In this document: piece by piece, positions 1 through 8,703 of the stretch
Layout: each line of letters starts with the position of its first letter
Position numbering within the stretch: position 1 is the stretch's first letter
NCBI GenBank assembly: GCA_023664185.1
Contig: JAMPGA010000004.1
Location: forward strand, 23,710 to 87,709
Reading direction: 5' to 3'
DNA length: 64,000 bases
DNA from: Muribaculaceae bacterium
GTDB taxonomy: Bacteria > Bacteroidota > Bacteroidia > Bacteroidales > Muribaculaceae
Program-made: the position numbers and the translations under genes
The notes under the pieces: model-generated
What the model was told of the DNA's origin: nothing
The model's database searches: none
What the model saw: the letters and a program-made list of their open reading frames with translations, nothing else

Positions 1-528
1 TATATAGTCGCGCAGCATCGCCATGGCCTTGGGCTCGATGTTGAGTCCTTTCTCTTTGGCCAGTGCTGTGATAGCGGGGCCTATCTGGTTTTCCTTGAAT
101 TTGTTTGAGGTGAATATCAGGCCGTTTTTCTTCACAGCGGCCAGCAGCTCCTTTCCCTTCACGGCAGCTCCGCGCGAGCATATCACAAACACGGTGCTCG
201 CATTGGGGCGCGAAGCATAATGATGGAGCTTGTTGAGTGAGTCGGAGCGTATGGCCTGACACTCCTTGAGTATCACCACCTGGCGGTCGGACATCATGGG
301 ATAGCGGTGACAGATGTCCATGGCGGTCTCCACACCGCTTTCGGGGGCGTAGAGGGTGTAGAGGTTGAAGTCGCGCTCGTCTTCGGGCACCAGGCTCTCA
401 AACTCTTTTACGAGTTCGTCTATGAAATAACCCTCCTCGCCGTGAAGCAGATAGACGGGCAATATATTTCCGGCTGCGAGGTCGCGCCGCAGCCTTGTGA
501 AGTTTTCCTGAGTGTCGTTGGTGGCCAT
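1..528 (-). CDS. holA: DNA polymerase III subunit delta, 3' end cut by window edge
   Basis: The first 176 codons of the clamp-loader delta subunit can be read on the minus strand from an ATG at 526-528; the gene runs off the left edge. The N-terminal region carries the HolA-like stretch PVYLLHGEEGYFIDELV (about residues 24-40), followed by the stretch around SDRQVVILKE, which is typical of the delta ATPase-like fold. Delta opens the beta sliding clamp at the replication fork. The gene is divergent from the HsdR_N-domain gene, and the two share a 103-bp intergenic region. A palindromic TAAATTTA at 555-562, with TTTG (minus strand) at 583-586 some 20 bp upstream, could be its promoter. The C-terminal domain lies outside the window. 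Confidence 0.9.
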   Translation of the reverse strand, partial: MATNDTQENFTRLRRDLAAGNILPVYLLHGEEGYFIDELVKEFESLVPEDERDFNLYTLYAPESGVETAMDICHRYPMMSDRQVVILKECQAIRSDSLNKLHHYASRPNASTVFVICSRGAAVKGKELLAAVKKNGLIFTSNKFKENQIGPAITALAKEKGLNIEPKAMAMLRDYI

Positions 529-554
529 GGATATTACAGGTGTGGTTGGGAGTG

Positions 555-622
555 TAAATTTACTAAAATCCACTCTGCCTGACAAACTTTTTTTGAATTT
601 TGGCCCCGAATATCTAATTTTG
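555..622. promoter_or_regulatory. Divergent promoter region, holA / HsdR_N gene
   Basis: On the plus strand TTTG at 592-595 is followed 19 bp later by TAATTTTG at 615-622, matching the Bacteroidota -33 TTTG and -7 TAnnTTTG consensus. This places transcription start within a few bases of the ATG at 632. On the minus strand TTTG (583-586) and TAAATTTA (555-562, one mismatch from consensus) could drive holA. This is a motif match by eye only. Confidence 0.5.
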
Positions 623-631
623 TACTTGCCT

Positions 632-1123
632 ATGCCACAATCTTCCGAAATATGCAATATAATCAGGCCGCTGAATCTGCCTGTGGCCAACCTGAATCTG
701 CGCCACACGGCGGCCGGAGCCGAGGTCTACGACCCCCGTCGCGGCCGGTGGCTGGTGCTTACACCCGAGGAGTGGGTGAGGCAGCACTTTGTGAATTTTC
801 TGGTAGACAGTCTCGAGGTGCCTTCGACGCTTGTGGTCAATGAGAAAAGCATATCCCTTAACGGTACTACAAAACGCTGTGACACAGTGATATACTCACG
901 CTCACTCACGCCTCTGGCCATAGTGGAATACAAGGCCCCGTCGGTGAGGATAACACGCAAGGTGTTCGATCAGATAGTGCGCTACAATATGGTGCTACAT
1001 GTGCGCTATCTCATTGTGAGCAATGGCCTTTCACACTATTGTTGCCGCGTGGACTATGAAGCCGGGCGCTGTGAGTTTTTGTCGAAGCTGCCGCTTTATG
1101 ATGATATGATTCAGATACCGTAG
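632..1123 (+). CDS. Orphan type I restriction HsdR N-terminal-domain protein (HSDR_N_2-like)
   Basis: A 163-residue protein resembling the isolated N-terminal nuclease domain of type I restriction HsdR subunits. The motif RCDTVIY followed by IVEYKAPS gives the D...ExK pattern of PD-(D/E)xK nucleases. There is no helicase domain and no neighbouring hsdM or hsdS, so this is not a restriction system in itself. An in-frame ATG exists upstream at 512, but it precedes the promoter core at 615-622, so the ATG at 632 (MPQSSEICN) is preferred; the message would then be nearly leaderless. The gene is divergent from holA. Its 3' end overlaps the end of lrgB by 13 bp on the opposite strand. The function is unknown. 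Confidence 0.75.
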   Translation: MPQSSEICNIIRPLNLPVANLNLRHTAAGAEVYDPRRGRWLVLTPEEWVRQHFVNFLVDSLEVPSTLVVNEKSISLNGTTKRCDTVIYSRSLTPLAIVEYKAPSVRITRKVFDQIVRYNMVLHVRYLIVSNGLSHYCCRVDYEAGRCEFLSKLPLYDDMIQIP

Positions 1124-1812
1124 CCCATTATCTCGAGCAGGGTGGGTGTGAGTAGGGCTGTGAGCAGTCCGTTGAGTGTTAGCCCGAGCGACGACCATGC
1201 CCCATATCTCATGCTCCCTCTTTCAATGGCAATGCTTGTGCCCACGGCATGTGCCGCCGTGCCCATCGAAAGCCCCTGAGCTATGGGGCTGTAGACGTTA
1301 GTGAGCTTCATGACCTTGAACCCCGACATTCCCCCGAATATGCCCACGGCACACACCACTGCGGCTGTGAGTGGGGCTATGCCACCCAGACTCCGGCTCA
1401 CCTCCATGGCTATGGGTGTGGTGACCGACTTTGCAGCAAGCGATATCACCACTTCGCGCGAGGCGCCAAACCATTGGGCCAACAGGACCACCGAGATCAC
1501 TCCGGCCAGACACCCGGCCACCTCGGCGGCAAGGATGGGGAGCAACTGCTTGCGTATGGTGGATAGCTGTCTATAGAGGGGCACTCCGAGAGCCACAACC
1601 GCAGGCTTGAGCCAGAATTCTATCATGGCACCTCCGGCGGCATAGCGCTCATATGGCACTCCCGTCACCACCAGATAGAGTATAAGTGCCGCGATGGTGA
1701 TCATTATGGGATTAAGCAGCATAATGGAGGTGCGCCTGTAGAGGCGCCCTGCCAGCACATAGACCACAAATGTAAGGGCTATGAGCAGATAGCTATTTCC
1801 GAGAAAGTCCAT
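1111..1812 (-). CDS. lrgB: LrgB family membrane protein
   Basis: A 233-residue, very hydrophobic protein with about six or seven predicted membrane segments and the LrgB/CidB signatures (LKPAVVALGVPLY, AAKSVTTPIAMEVS, GTAAHAVGTS). Family members work with LrgA/CidA and have been linked to murein hydrolase control, autolysis or export of small carboxylates; the exact role in Bacteroidales is not settled. Its start overlaps the end of lrgA by 20 bp, so the two are probably translationally coupled. The length is typical of the family. Confidence 0.88.
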   Translation of the reverse strand: MDFLGNSYLLIALTFVVYVLAGRLYRRTSIMLLNPIMITIAALILYLVVTGVPYERYAAGGAMIEFWLKPAVVALGVPLYRQLSTIRKQLLPILAAEVAGCLAGVISVVLLAQWFGASREVVISLAAKSVTTPIAMEVSRSLGGIAPLTAAVVCAVGIFGGMSGFKVMKLTNVYSPIAQGLSMGTAAHAVGTSIAIERGSMRYGAWSSLGLTLNGLLTALLTPTLLEIMGYGI

Positions 1813-2164
1813 GGAGATGGTTGGAGGTGAAATGACGGGCTATCTGGTGAACACGTCCGGTCACGCCGATCACTATGAACGTGCTCAACGCCGAGGCGCC
1901 CACTATGGCCTGCCACTGGTTGCTGATGAGGTCGGCATAGCCCAGTAGGCCCACTCCGGCGGGGATGAAGAAGAAGCCCAGGTTACCCACCAGGAAGTCG
2001 GAAACCCCTGCGACGTGGTGCAGATCCACAACCTTGAGTTGCAGAGCCAGGGTGAGAAGCATCATGCCTATGATGCTCGACGGCACCGGAATCCCCGTGA
2101 GCCAAACCGTAAACTCGCCGGCTGCCAGAAACAGAAATATCACTGCCAGCTGCAGTATCAGCAT
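1793..2164 (-). CDS. lrgA: LrgA/CidA family membrane protein
   Basis: A 123-residue protein with four predicted transmembrane helices and the family motif GIPVPSSIIGMMLL near residues 24-37. LrgA/CidA proteins are small holin-like membrane proteins paired with LrgB. It lies 4 bp downstream of the DUF1846 gene and overlaps lrgB, so the three probably form one minus-strand transcript. Confidence 0.88.
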   Translation of the reverse strand: MLILQLAVIFLFLAAGEFTVWLTGIPVPSSIIGMMLLTLALQLKVVDLHHVAGVSDFLVGNLGFFFIPAGVGLLGYADLISNQWQAIVGASALSTFIVIGVTGRVHQIARHFTSNHLHGLSRK

Positions 2165-2168
2165 AAGT

Positions 2169-3632
2169 TCATTTCTTTTTGGCGGGATCGCATGTGAGAC
2201 CTACACCGAGTTTTTTGAATATCTTGCGGTCTACCTCGCCCAGCATTACAGTGGAGTGCACCTGGCAGCCGTCGAGCTGCGGCAGGCAAGCAAGAGCCTT
2301 GCGACACTCCTCGTCGGTGGTCGAAAGGACTGAGAGAGCCACCAGCACCTCGTCGGTGTGGAGGCGCGGGTTGTGTGAGCGCAGACAGTGGATCTTTGTA
2401 TATTGTATGGGCTCTATCATGTCCTGAGGTATCAGCTTCTTGTCGTGGTCTATGCCTGCAAGATGCTTTATAGCATTGAGAATCAGAGCGGCGCTCGGTC
2501 CCAGCAGTGCCGATGTCTCGGCCGTGATGATAGTGCCGTCGGCGAGCTCGATAGCCGAGCAGGGCACACCGCTTTTTTCGGCGCGCTCGCGGGCAGCACC
2601 GACGGGGCGACGGTCGGCAATACCTATTTTGGCCTGCTTGAACAGCAGTGATATTTTGCTCACTTCGCTGTCGTTGCCTTCACCCTGAGCCAGACGGTTG
2701 AGGGCTGTGAAATAGCGGCGTATGATCTCGTCTTTAGAGGCGCGGCAACACACATCGTCGTCGGAGATGCAGAAGCCCACCATGTTTACACCCATATCTG
2801 TGGGCGATTTGTATGGGCTCTCGCCGTAGATACCCTCGAAGAGCACGTTGAGCACCGGAAATATCTCGATGTCGCGATTGTAGTTAATGGCGGTTTTTCC
2901 GTAGGCCTCCAGGTGGAACGGGTCGATCATGTTCACATCGTTGAGGTCGGCGGTGGCGGCTTCGTAGGCAATGTTTACGGGGTGTTTCAGAGGCAGGCTC
3001 CACACGGGAAAGGTCTCAAACTTTGCATATCCGGCCTCGATGCCGCGTTTGTGCTCGTTGTAAAGCTGGCTGAGGCAGACTGCCATTTTGCCGCTGCCGG
3101 GGCCGGGGGCTGTGACTATGACAAGCGGGCGTGTGGTCTCCACATAGTCGTTTTTGCCGAAACCCTCGTCGGAGTCTATGAGGTCAACATTTGTGGGATA
3201 GCCGTCTATGAGATAGTGCACATAGGTCTTCACTCTGAGGCGATCGAGGCGAGCGCGGAAAGCGTCGGCGCTGCTCTGGCCATTGTAGTGGGTTATGACA
3301 ACGGAGCTCACCAAAAATCCGCGTTTCTCAAACTCGCCGCGCAGGCGCAGCACATCCATGTCGTAGGTGATGCCCAGATCGTTGCGCACCTTGTTTTTTT
3401 CGATATCGGCGGCGCTGATCACTATTACGATCTCGGCCTTGTCGGCCAGCTTCGAGAGCATGCGCAGCTTGCTGTCGGGCTGGAAACCTGGCAGCACACG
3501 GGATGCGTGATGATCGTCGAAAAGTTTTCCACCGAGTTCCAGATACAGTTTGTTGCCAAACTGAGCTATGCGCTCCATGATATGCTCAGACTGGATTCTG
3601 AGATACCGCTCATTGTCAAATCCGTTCTTCAT
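2169..3632 (-). CDS. DUF1846 domain-containing protein
   Basis: A 487-residue protein matching the DUF1846 family (openings of the type FDNERYLRIQSEHIMERI are characteristic). A glycine-rich, P-loop-like PGPGSGK sits at about residues 176-182. An upstream in-frame ATG at 3644 lies inside the TAACTTTG promoter core (3642-3649), so the ATG at 3632 (MKNGFDNERYL) is the better start, giving a very short leader. It leads the probable DUF1846-lrgA-lrgB operon. The biochemical function of the family is not established. Confidence 0.85.
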   Translation of the reverse strand: MKNGFDNERYLRIQSEHIMERIAQFGNKLYLELGGKLFDDHHASRVLPGFQPDSKLRMLSKLADKAEIVIVISAADIEKNKVRNDLGITYDMDVLRLRGEFEKRGFLVSSVVITHYNGQSSADAFRARLDRLRVKTYVHYLIDGYPTNVDLIDSDEGFGKNDYVETTRPLVIVTAPGPGSGKMAVCLSQLYNEHKRGIEAGYAKFETFPVWSLPLKHPVNIAYEAATADLNDVNMIDPFHLEAYGKTAINYNRDIEIFPVLNVLFEGIYGESPYKSPTDMGVNMVGFCISDDDVCCRASKDEIIRRYFTALNRLAQGEGNDSEVSKISLLFKQAKIGIADRRPVGAARERAEKSGVPCSAIELADGTIITAETSALLGPSAALILNAIKHLAGIDHDKKLIPQDMIEPIQYTKIHCLRSHNPRLHTDEVLVALSVLSTTDEECRKALACLPQLDGCQVHSTVMLGEVDRKIFKKLGVGLTCDPAKKK

Positions 3633-3641
3633 AACGGGTTG

Positions 3642-3649
3642 CAAAGTTA
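3642..3649 (-). promoter_or_regulatory. Promoter -7 box of the DUF1846 gene
   Basis: TAACTTTG on the minus strand, an exact TAnnTTTG match, lies 9 bp upstream of the chosen start codon. It rules out the longer start. Confidence 0.6.
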
Positions 3650-3670
3650 ATCATTTTTCATCTTAGATGC

Positions 3671-3713
3671 AAAAAAATCAGACCGGAATCCCGACATCGC
3701 GTCGTGATTCCGG
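3671..3713 (-). terminator. Rho-independent terminator of the outer-membrane barrel gene
   Basis: A perfect 8-bp stem (3683-3690 with 3706-3713, CCGGAATC/GATTCCGG) carries an inner CGAC/GTCG pairing. On the minus strand it is followed by a run of seven T (3671-3677). It lies about 85 bp past the stop of the barrel gene. Confidence 0.8.
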
Positions 3714-3798
3714 CCCTTTCTGAACAATTAACCTAACTTATCTAAAATAGTAAAAACAAATCATGAATTATCATACCTTTCATGTAGAAATGTGTGTG

Positions 3799-6633
3799 TT
3801 ATCTGCCTGGACGTCTGCCGGGGCCTCCACCCCAGCCACCCCAGCCACCTCTGTTGAAGCCTCCGCCTTTGGGCTCGTTGCCTTTGCCAAACGAGTTGAA
3901 GCGGTAGCTCACGGTGATCATGCCGTAGCGCGACAGTGAGTTATACTCGGTGTCGGTGATATAGTTGGCGGTGACATTGCGGCGTATGTTGCTGCGCTGG
4001 TTGAGTATGTCGTAGACCTTCACAGCCAGTGTGAGCGATTTGTCTTTGAGGAACTGCTGCGAGAGGGTGGCGTTCCAGATCCATGTCTTGGTGTTGTATC
4101 CGGCCGCGTAGCCTGCGGTGGCCGAGTAGTTGACGTCGGTCTGCAGGGTCAGTCCCCAGGGTGTGTAGTATGTACCGTCGAAGCGTCCGCCGTAGGTGTG
4201 GACTGTCTGGTTGTTTTTCGACTGTACGGAGTTGAATGTGGTCTGCAGGGAGTAGCGCGGACGCAGTTCGAGCTCAAAGTTGTCGGGGCGGAAGGTGATC
4301 GAGGGCGACTCGTTGATGTTGAGCGACAGCGATGTGTTGCGCAGCGAATTGTTGTAGCCCACGTTGTGGCTCACATTGGCAAAGATGTGGTTTGAGAACG
4401 ACCATTTCTTGTTGCTGAAGGGCATGGAGATCATGTTCATGAGCATGCCGTTCCAGACGCCGTTGACGTTAATATATTCAGTCAGTCGTTTACCATTTTC
4501 AAAATATGTGGTGCGCGATATGATGGAGTTTTGAGTGAACTGGAAGTGGGCCATGAGCATAATGCTTCGCTGCGAGTTCATGTTGAAGTCCTGGAAGCGC
4601 AGCATTATGTTGTGGTTGAACGAGGGGTTGAGGTTCGGGTTACCCTGCACCTGGTTGGTGGGGTTTGAGATGTCGAGCACGGGCTGCAGCTGACTCATGG
4701 AGGGCTGCGATGAGTTGCCGCGATAGTTCATCTGGAGAGAGCGCTGCTTGCTGAATTTGTAGCGGAAGCGCATGAAGGGGGAGTAGTTCCACACCCAGCG
4801 GTCGATGTTTTTGTCGGCGTTGTCGAGGAATATTGATTTCGACATCTGGGGCACCAGGGCCATGCCCACTTCGAGGTTGGCTTTCTGGGTCACCTTGCGG
4901 TAGCCGGCGCGAATCTGCTGGTTGAAATAGTTGTTGCGGTAGCGGTTTGAGTAGTCGGGGTCAGGCTCCTCGCCCAGTGGCGGATAGATATCGAGGTCGT
5001 AGCCGTCGGGGATGTTGTAGACCAGCTTGTCGGCGTTGTTCCAGCGATAGTTGGCGCGATAGCTGAAGGTGAGGTAGTTGCCGTTTTTTACATCGCCAAG
5101 GGGCTCAGTCCAGGTCACCTGTCCCATCACCTGGTTGTTCCAGGTGTGATTGTCGGTCCATTGGTTCAGGAGCTCGCTGTCGTCCTGGGTGTTGTCGGGG
5201 TCCTGTTCCAGCAGATAGAGTATGAAGTCGTTGCGCGAGGTTTCTTTCTCCTTCACGTCGGAGAATCGGTATTGTCCGCTCACTGAGAACGAACGCCCTC
5301 TGTGCTGCCTGAAGTTGTGAGAGTATATGAGTCGTCCGCCGGCTTCATAGGAGTCGCCTTTAGAGTTGCCCATCGATTTGTTGTCGCTCACCTTAACAAG
5401 GTCGCGGTTGATAAATGTCTCGTTTTCGGTGTCAAACGACTTGTTGAAGTTCATCGAGAAGTTGGGGCGGAACTCGAGAGTGTTGAACGAGTCGGGCTTC
5501 CAGAGCACACGGAAGTCGCCGCGGAAGTTGTTGCCCTTGTCGCGGGCATACTTTTCAGATTTATTCCAGGTGCGGTCGTCCCCTGCAAATATATTTTCAC
5601 GATCTTGGCGCTGTTTGGTCTTGGCATCGGTGTTGCTCCACATGATGTCGCCGCCAATGCGGAGTATCTCCTCCTTGCCCACATTGAAGTTGAGGCCGAG
5701 AGCTTTCGAGACGGTCACGCCGTTGTTGCCGCCAAAGCGACGGAAGCGGTTGCCGTTGGAGTCGGTGAAGCCAATCTGGTTGGTGTTGTTGAAGTTGCCG
5801 AGCAGGGTTATCTGGTTGCCGTTCCAGAAGCGGTTCACGTTGAACGAGCCCATATATCTCTGGTCTGTGCCATATCCGCCCTCGGCGGTGCCAAACCATC
5901 CCTGGTTCATGCCTTTTTTGAAAGTGAGGTTTATGACGGTTTCGTCTTCGCCGTCGTCTACACCGGTGAGGCGCGCCATGTCGCTTTTGCGGTCCACAAC
6001 CTGTAGCTTGTCAATCATGTTGGCAGGGAGGTTTTTGGAGGCCACCTGAGGGTCGTCGCTGAAAAACTCCTTGCCATCGATCAGGATCTTGGTCACATCC
6101 TTGCCGTTGGCTGTGATCTTGCCATCGGTGCCTACCTCCACACCGGGCAGGCGCTTCAGCAGATCCTCAACCACAGCGTTGGGCTGCGTGTGATAGGAGT
6201 CGGCGTTATACTCAACTGTATCCTCCATCACCTTGATGGGGGTCTTGACGGCTACCACTTGCACTTCGCCCAGCAGCTCGCTTGATTCCTTCAGCTCTAT
6301 GGTGCCGAGGCGCAGATTGGACTGACCTACGGTGATATCTTTCTTGGTATCGGCATAACCGATGTATGAGCATACCAGAACATACTTGCCGGCCTTGACA
6401 TTTTCGAGTGTGAATCGGCCGTTGGTCTTGGTGGAGACTCCTTTTACAAAGGCGCTGTCCTTGGCGGCGAGCAGTCGCACCGAGGCTTCCATCAAAGGCT
6501 CGCCAGTGACGGCGTCCTTGATAAGGCCGGTGACGTTAACAGCCCGAATGGCCAGAGCGAACAGGAAGATAAACGTAAGCGTGAGGATTACGCGTATTAA
6601 ACGTGACATTTTCAGTGTGGTGAACAGTTTCAA
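3799..6633 (-). CDS. Outer-membrane beta-barrel protein with CarboxypepD_reg and plug-like domains
   Basis: A 944-residue protein with, in order: a signal peptide (about residues 1-31), a carboxypeptidase-like regulatory domain (about 33-105), a TonB-receptor-plug-like region around LLKRLPGVEV and LIDGKEFFSDDP, and a long aromatic-rich barrel of the outer membrane protein beta-barrel (PF14905-like) type. The C-terminus ends in a Gly/Trp/Arg-rich tail after the last barrel strand (RYGMITVSYRFNSF). The substrate is unknown. There is no SusD-like partner nearby, so it is not a polysaccharide-utilisation receptor by context. A second in-frame ATG at 6609 (MSRLIRVIL) could be the true start, because a degenerate TAnnnTTTG sits just before the first ATG. 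Divergent from purF. Confidence 0.85.
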   Translation of the reverse strand: MKLFTTLKMSRLIRVILTLTFIFLFALAIRAVNVTGLIKDAVTGEPLMEASVRLLAAKDSAFVKGVSTKTNGRFTLENVKAGKYVLVCSYIGYADTKKDITVGQSNLRLGTIELKESSELLGEVQVVAVKTPIKVMEDTVEYNADSYHTQPNAVVEDLLKRLPGVEVGTDGKITANGKDVTKILIDGKEFFSDDPQVASKNLPANMIDKLQVVDRKSDMARLTGVDDGEDETVINLTFKKGMNQGWFGTAEGGYGTDQRYMGSFNVNRFWNGNQITLLGNFNNTNQIGFTDSNGNRFRRFGGNNGVTVSKALGLNFNVGKEEILRIGGDIMWSNTDAKTKQRQDRENIFAGDDRTWNKSEKYARDKGNNFRGDFRVLWKPDSFNTLEFRPNFSMNFNKSFDTENETFINRDLVKVSDNKSMGNSKGDSYEAGGRLIYSHNFRQHRGRSFSVSGQYRFSDVKEKETSRNDFILYLLEQDPDNTQDDSELLNQWTDNHTWNNQVMGQVTWTEPLGDVKNGNYLTFSYRANYRWNNADKLVYNIPDGYDLDIYPPLGEEPDPDYSNRYRNNYFNQQIRAGYRKVTQKANLEVGMALVPQMSKSIFLDNADKNIDRWVWNYSPFMRFRYKFSKQRSLQMNYRGNSSQPSMSQLQPVLDISNPTNQVQGNPNLNPSFNHNIMLRFQDFNMNSQRSIMLMAHFQFTQNSIISRTTYFENGKRLTEYINVNGVWNGMLMNMISMPFSNKKWSFSNHIFANVSHNVGYNNSLRNTSLSLNINESPSITFRPDNFELELRPRYSLQTTFNSVQSKNNQTVHTYGGRFDGTYYTPWGLTLQTDVNYSATAGYAAGYNTKTWIWNATLSQQFLKDKSLTLAVKVYDILNQRSNIRRNVTANYITDTEYNSLSRYGMITVSYRFNSFGKGNEPKGGGFNRGGWGGWGGGPGRRPGR

Positions 6634-6779
6634 ATTCTATATCGTAGTGTCGGCATAATGCCCTTCCGGACAAGCCCGACATTCTCTAAGACCAAAGAGG
6701 CGCGAAAAGGTTTAAATCTCTGTTTGGTTAAAATCTGTTTAAATTGGTTTTTGAGTGTCAAAACTACACGGAAGTTGAC

Positions 6780-6787
6780 TAACTTTG
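6780..6787 (+). promoter_or_regulatory. Promoter -7 box of purF
   Basis: TAACTTTG, an exact TAnnTTTG core, lies 26 bp upstream of the purF start codon. Confidence 0.6.
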
Positions 6788-6813
6788 CACCCATATTTTT
6801 TGAAGCAATTACA

Positions 6814-8703
6814 ATGGAGATACTCAAACATGAGTGTGGCGTGGCTATGATACGCCTTCTCAAACCGCTTGAATACTATCGCACAAAGTACGGTACATGG
6901 AGCTATGGCTTGAACAAGCTCTATCTGATGATGGAGAAACAGCACAACCGCGGGCAGGAAGGTGCCGGCATAGGGGTGGTGAAGCTCCACGGCACTCCGG
7001 GCAATGAATATGTGTTTAGAGAGCGCGCACTGGGCAAGGATGCCATCCAGGAGATTTTTGCCACTGTCAACTCCACACTGGCCGATTTCGGCCTTACCGA
7101 CGCCTCGGCGCAAGAGATTGAAACTTACGCTCCTTTTTTAGGCGAGATCTATATGGGGCATCTCCGTTACTCAACCACAGGCAAGAGTGGCATATCGTAT
7201 TGCCACCCATTTCTGCGGCGCAACAACTGGCGCTCGCGCAACCTGCTGATGTGTGGCAACTTCAACATGACAAATGTCGACGAGATATTTCGTGGCGTAG
7301 TGAACCACGGTCAGCATCCCCGCATCTACTCGGATACAGTGATATTGCTCGAGCAGCTGGGCGAGGCTCTCGACAAGGAAAACCATCGCATCTACCGCCA
7401 GTATCGCGACTCGCAGGTTGATCCGCAGCTCACCCGCACCATCGAGGATAATATCGACCTGACCCGTGTGCTGGGCTCCACGGCTCCGGCCTGGGACGGA
7501 GGATATGTGATATGCGGCGCCACAGGCTCAGGCGACATGTTTGCGCTGCGCGACCGCCACGGTATCCGTCCGGCATTCTACTATATGGACGATGAGATTG
7601 TGGTGCTTGCCTCTGAGCGGCCTGTGATACAGACGGTGATGAATGTGCCTCGCCGCAGTGTCAATGAACTCAATCCGGGCAGCGCGCTGATAGTGAAGAA
7701 GTCCGGCCAGGTAGAGGTACGCGATGTGCTGGGCGAGGGTAGCAACCGCCGCTGCTCGTTTGAGCGCATCTACTTCTCGCGCGGCAGCGACGCCGACATC
7801 TACAACGAGCGCAAGCGTCTGGGGCGCAACGTGGTACCCGATATCATGAAGAGTATCGACGATGATCTGGACCACAGCGTGTTCTCGTTTATCCCCAATA
7901 CCGCCGAGGTAGCTTTTATCGGTATGGTTGAGGGGCTCGAGGAGCAACTCGATAGGGTGAAGGCTTCAAAGATACTTAAAGCTCAGGCAGATGGAAGCCT
8001 TAATGCCGATACCGTAGCCTCGATCATGGCCGAAAAACTTAGAGTGGAGAAGGTGGCCATAAAGGATATAAAGCTGCGCACATTCATAGCCGAGGGTGAG
8101 TCGCGCAACGACCTCGCAGCCCATGTCTATGATGTGACCTACGGCATCATTGAGAACGACCGCGATAACCTCGTGGTGATTGACGACAGCATAGTGCGCG
8201 GCACCACGCTGAAGCAGTCTATACTCCGCATGCTCGACCGCCTGCATCCCCGCAAAATAGTTGTGGTGAGCAGCTCGCCACAGGTGCGATACCCCGACTA
8301 TTATGGTATAGACATGTCGAGGATGGGCGAGTTCATAGCCTTCCGTGCAGCTGTTGAGCTGCTGCGCGAGCGCGGCATGGAGAATGTGCTCGATGAAACC
8401 TACCGCCGCTGTCTTGAGCAGGAAAAACGCCTTGACCTCGAGCTGGAAAACTGTGTCAAAGCCATTTACGCACCGTTTACCCAGGATGAGATTTCCGATA
8501 AAATAGCCCGTATGCTCACAGCCGACGGCTCGATAAAAGCTGAGGTGCAGCTGGTGTATCAGTCAGTTGCCGGACTTCATGAGGCTATACCCAATTGTCC
8601 TGGCGACTGGTATTTCTCAGGCGATTATCCCACTCCCGGCGGCACAAGACTGGTAAACCGCGCCTTCATCAACTATTATGAGGGGCATGCCGATAAACGT
8701 TAA
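6814..8703 (+). CDS. purF: Amidophosphoribosyltransferase (Bacteroidales long form)
   Basis: A 629-residue PurF-type enzyme that transfers ammonia from glutamine to PRPP, the first step of purine synthesis. The class II glutaminase half starts MEILKHECGVAMIRL, with Cys8 as the likely nucleophile after short processing, and includes HNRGQEGAG and GHLRYSTTGKSG. The phosphoribosyltransferase half has the PRPP loop VVIDDSIVRGTT at about residues 454-465. It is longer than the roughly 470-500 residues of typical PurF, as in other Bacteroidales forms. An earlier in-frame start at 6658 lies upstream of the promoter core and is rejected. The 3' end overlaps the next gene. Confidence 0.9.
   Translation: MEILKHECGVAMIRLLKPLEYYRTKYGTWSYGLNKLYLMMEKQHNRGQEGAGIGVVKLHGTPGNEYVFRERALGKDAIQEIFATVNSTLADFGLTDASAQEIETYAPFLGEIYMGHLRYSTTGKSGISYCHPFLRRNNWRSRNLLMCGNFNMTNVDEIFRGVVNHGQHPRIYSDTVILLEQLGEALDKENHRIYRQYRDSQVDPQLTRTIEDNIDLTRVLGSTAPAWDGGYVICGATGSGDMFALRDRHGIRPAFYYMDDEIVVLASERPVIQTVMNVPRRSVNELNPGSALIVKKSGQVEVRDVLGEGSNRRCSFERIYFSRGSDADIYNERKRLGRNVVPDIMKSIDDDLDHSVFSFIPNTAEVAFIGMVEGLEEQLDRVKASKILKAQADGSLNADTVASIMAEKLRVEKVAIKDIKLRTFIAEGESRNDLAAHVYDVTYGIIENDRDNLVVIDDSIVRGTTLKQSILRMLDRLHPRKIVVVSSSPQVRYPDYYGIDMSRMGEFIAFRAAVELLRERGMENVLDETYRRCLEQEKRLDLELENCVKAIYAPFTQDEISDKIARMLTADGSIKAEVQLVYQSVAGLHEAIPNCPGDWYFSGDYPTPGGTRLVNRAFINYYEGHADKR

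Noticed and set aside
632..1123. Remnant of a type I restriction-modification locus
   Set aside because: No hsdM, hsdS or helicase part nearby and no degraded reading frames; it is an intact short gene.
5302..6049. Long plus-strand open frames opposite the barrel gene
   Set aside because: These are antisense shadows of a well-supported membrane protein gene; they have no start context or recognisable domain.
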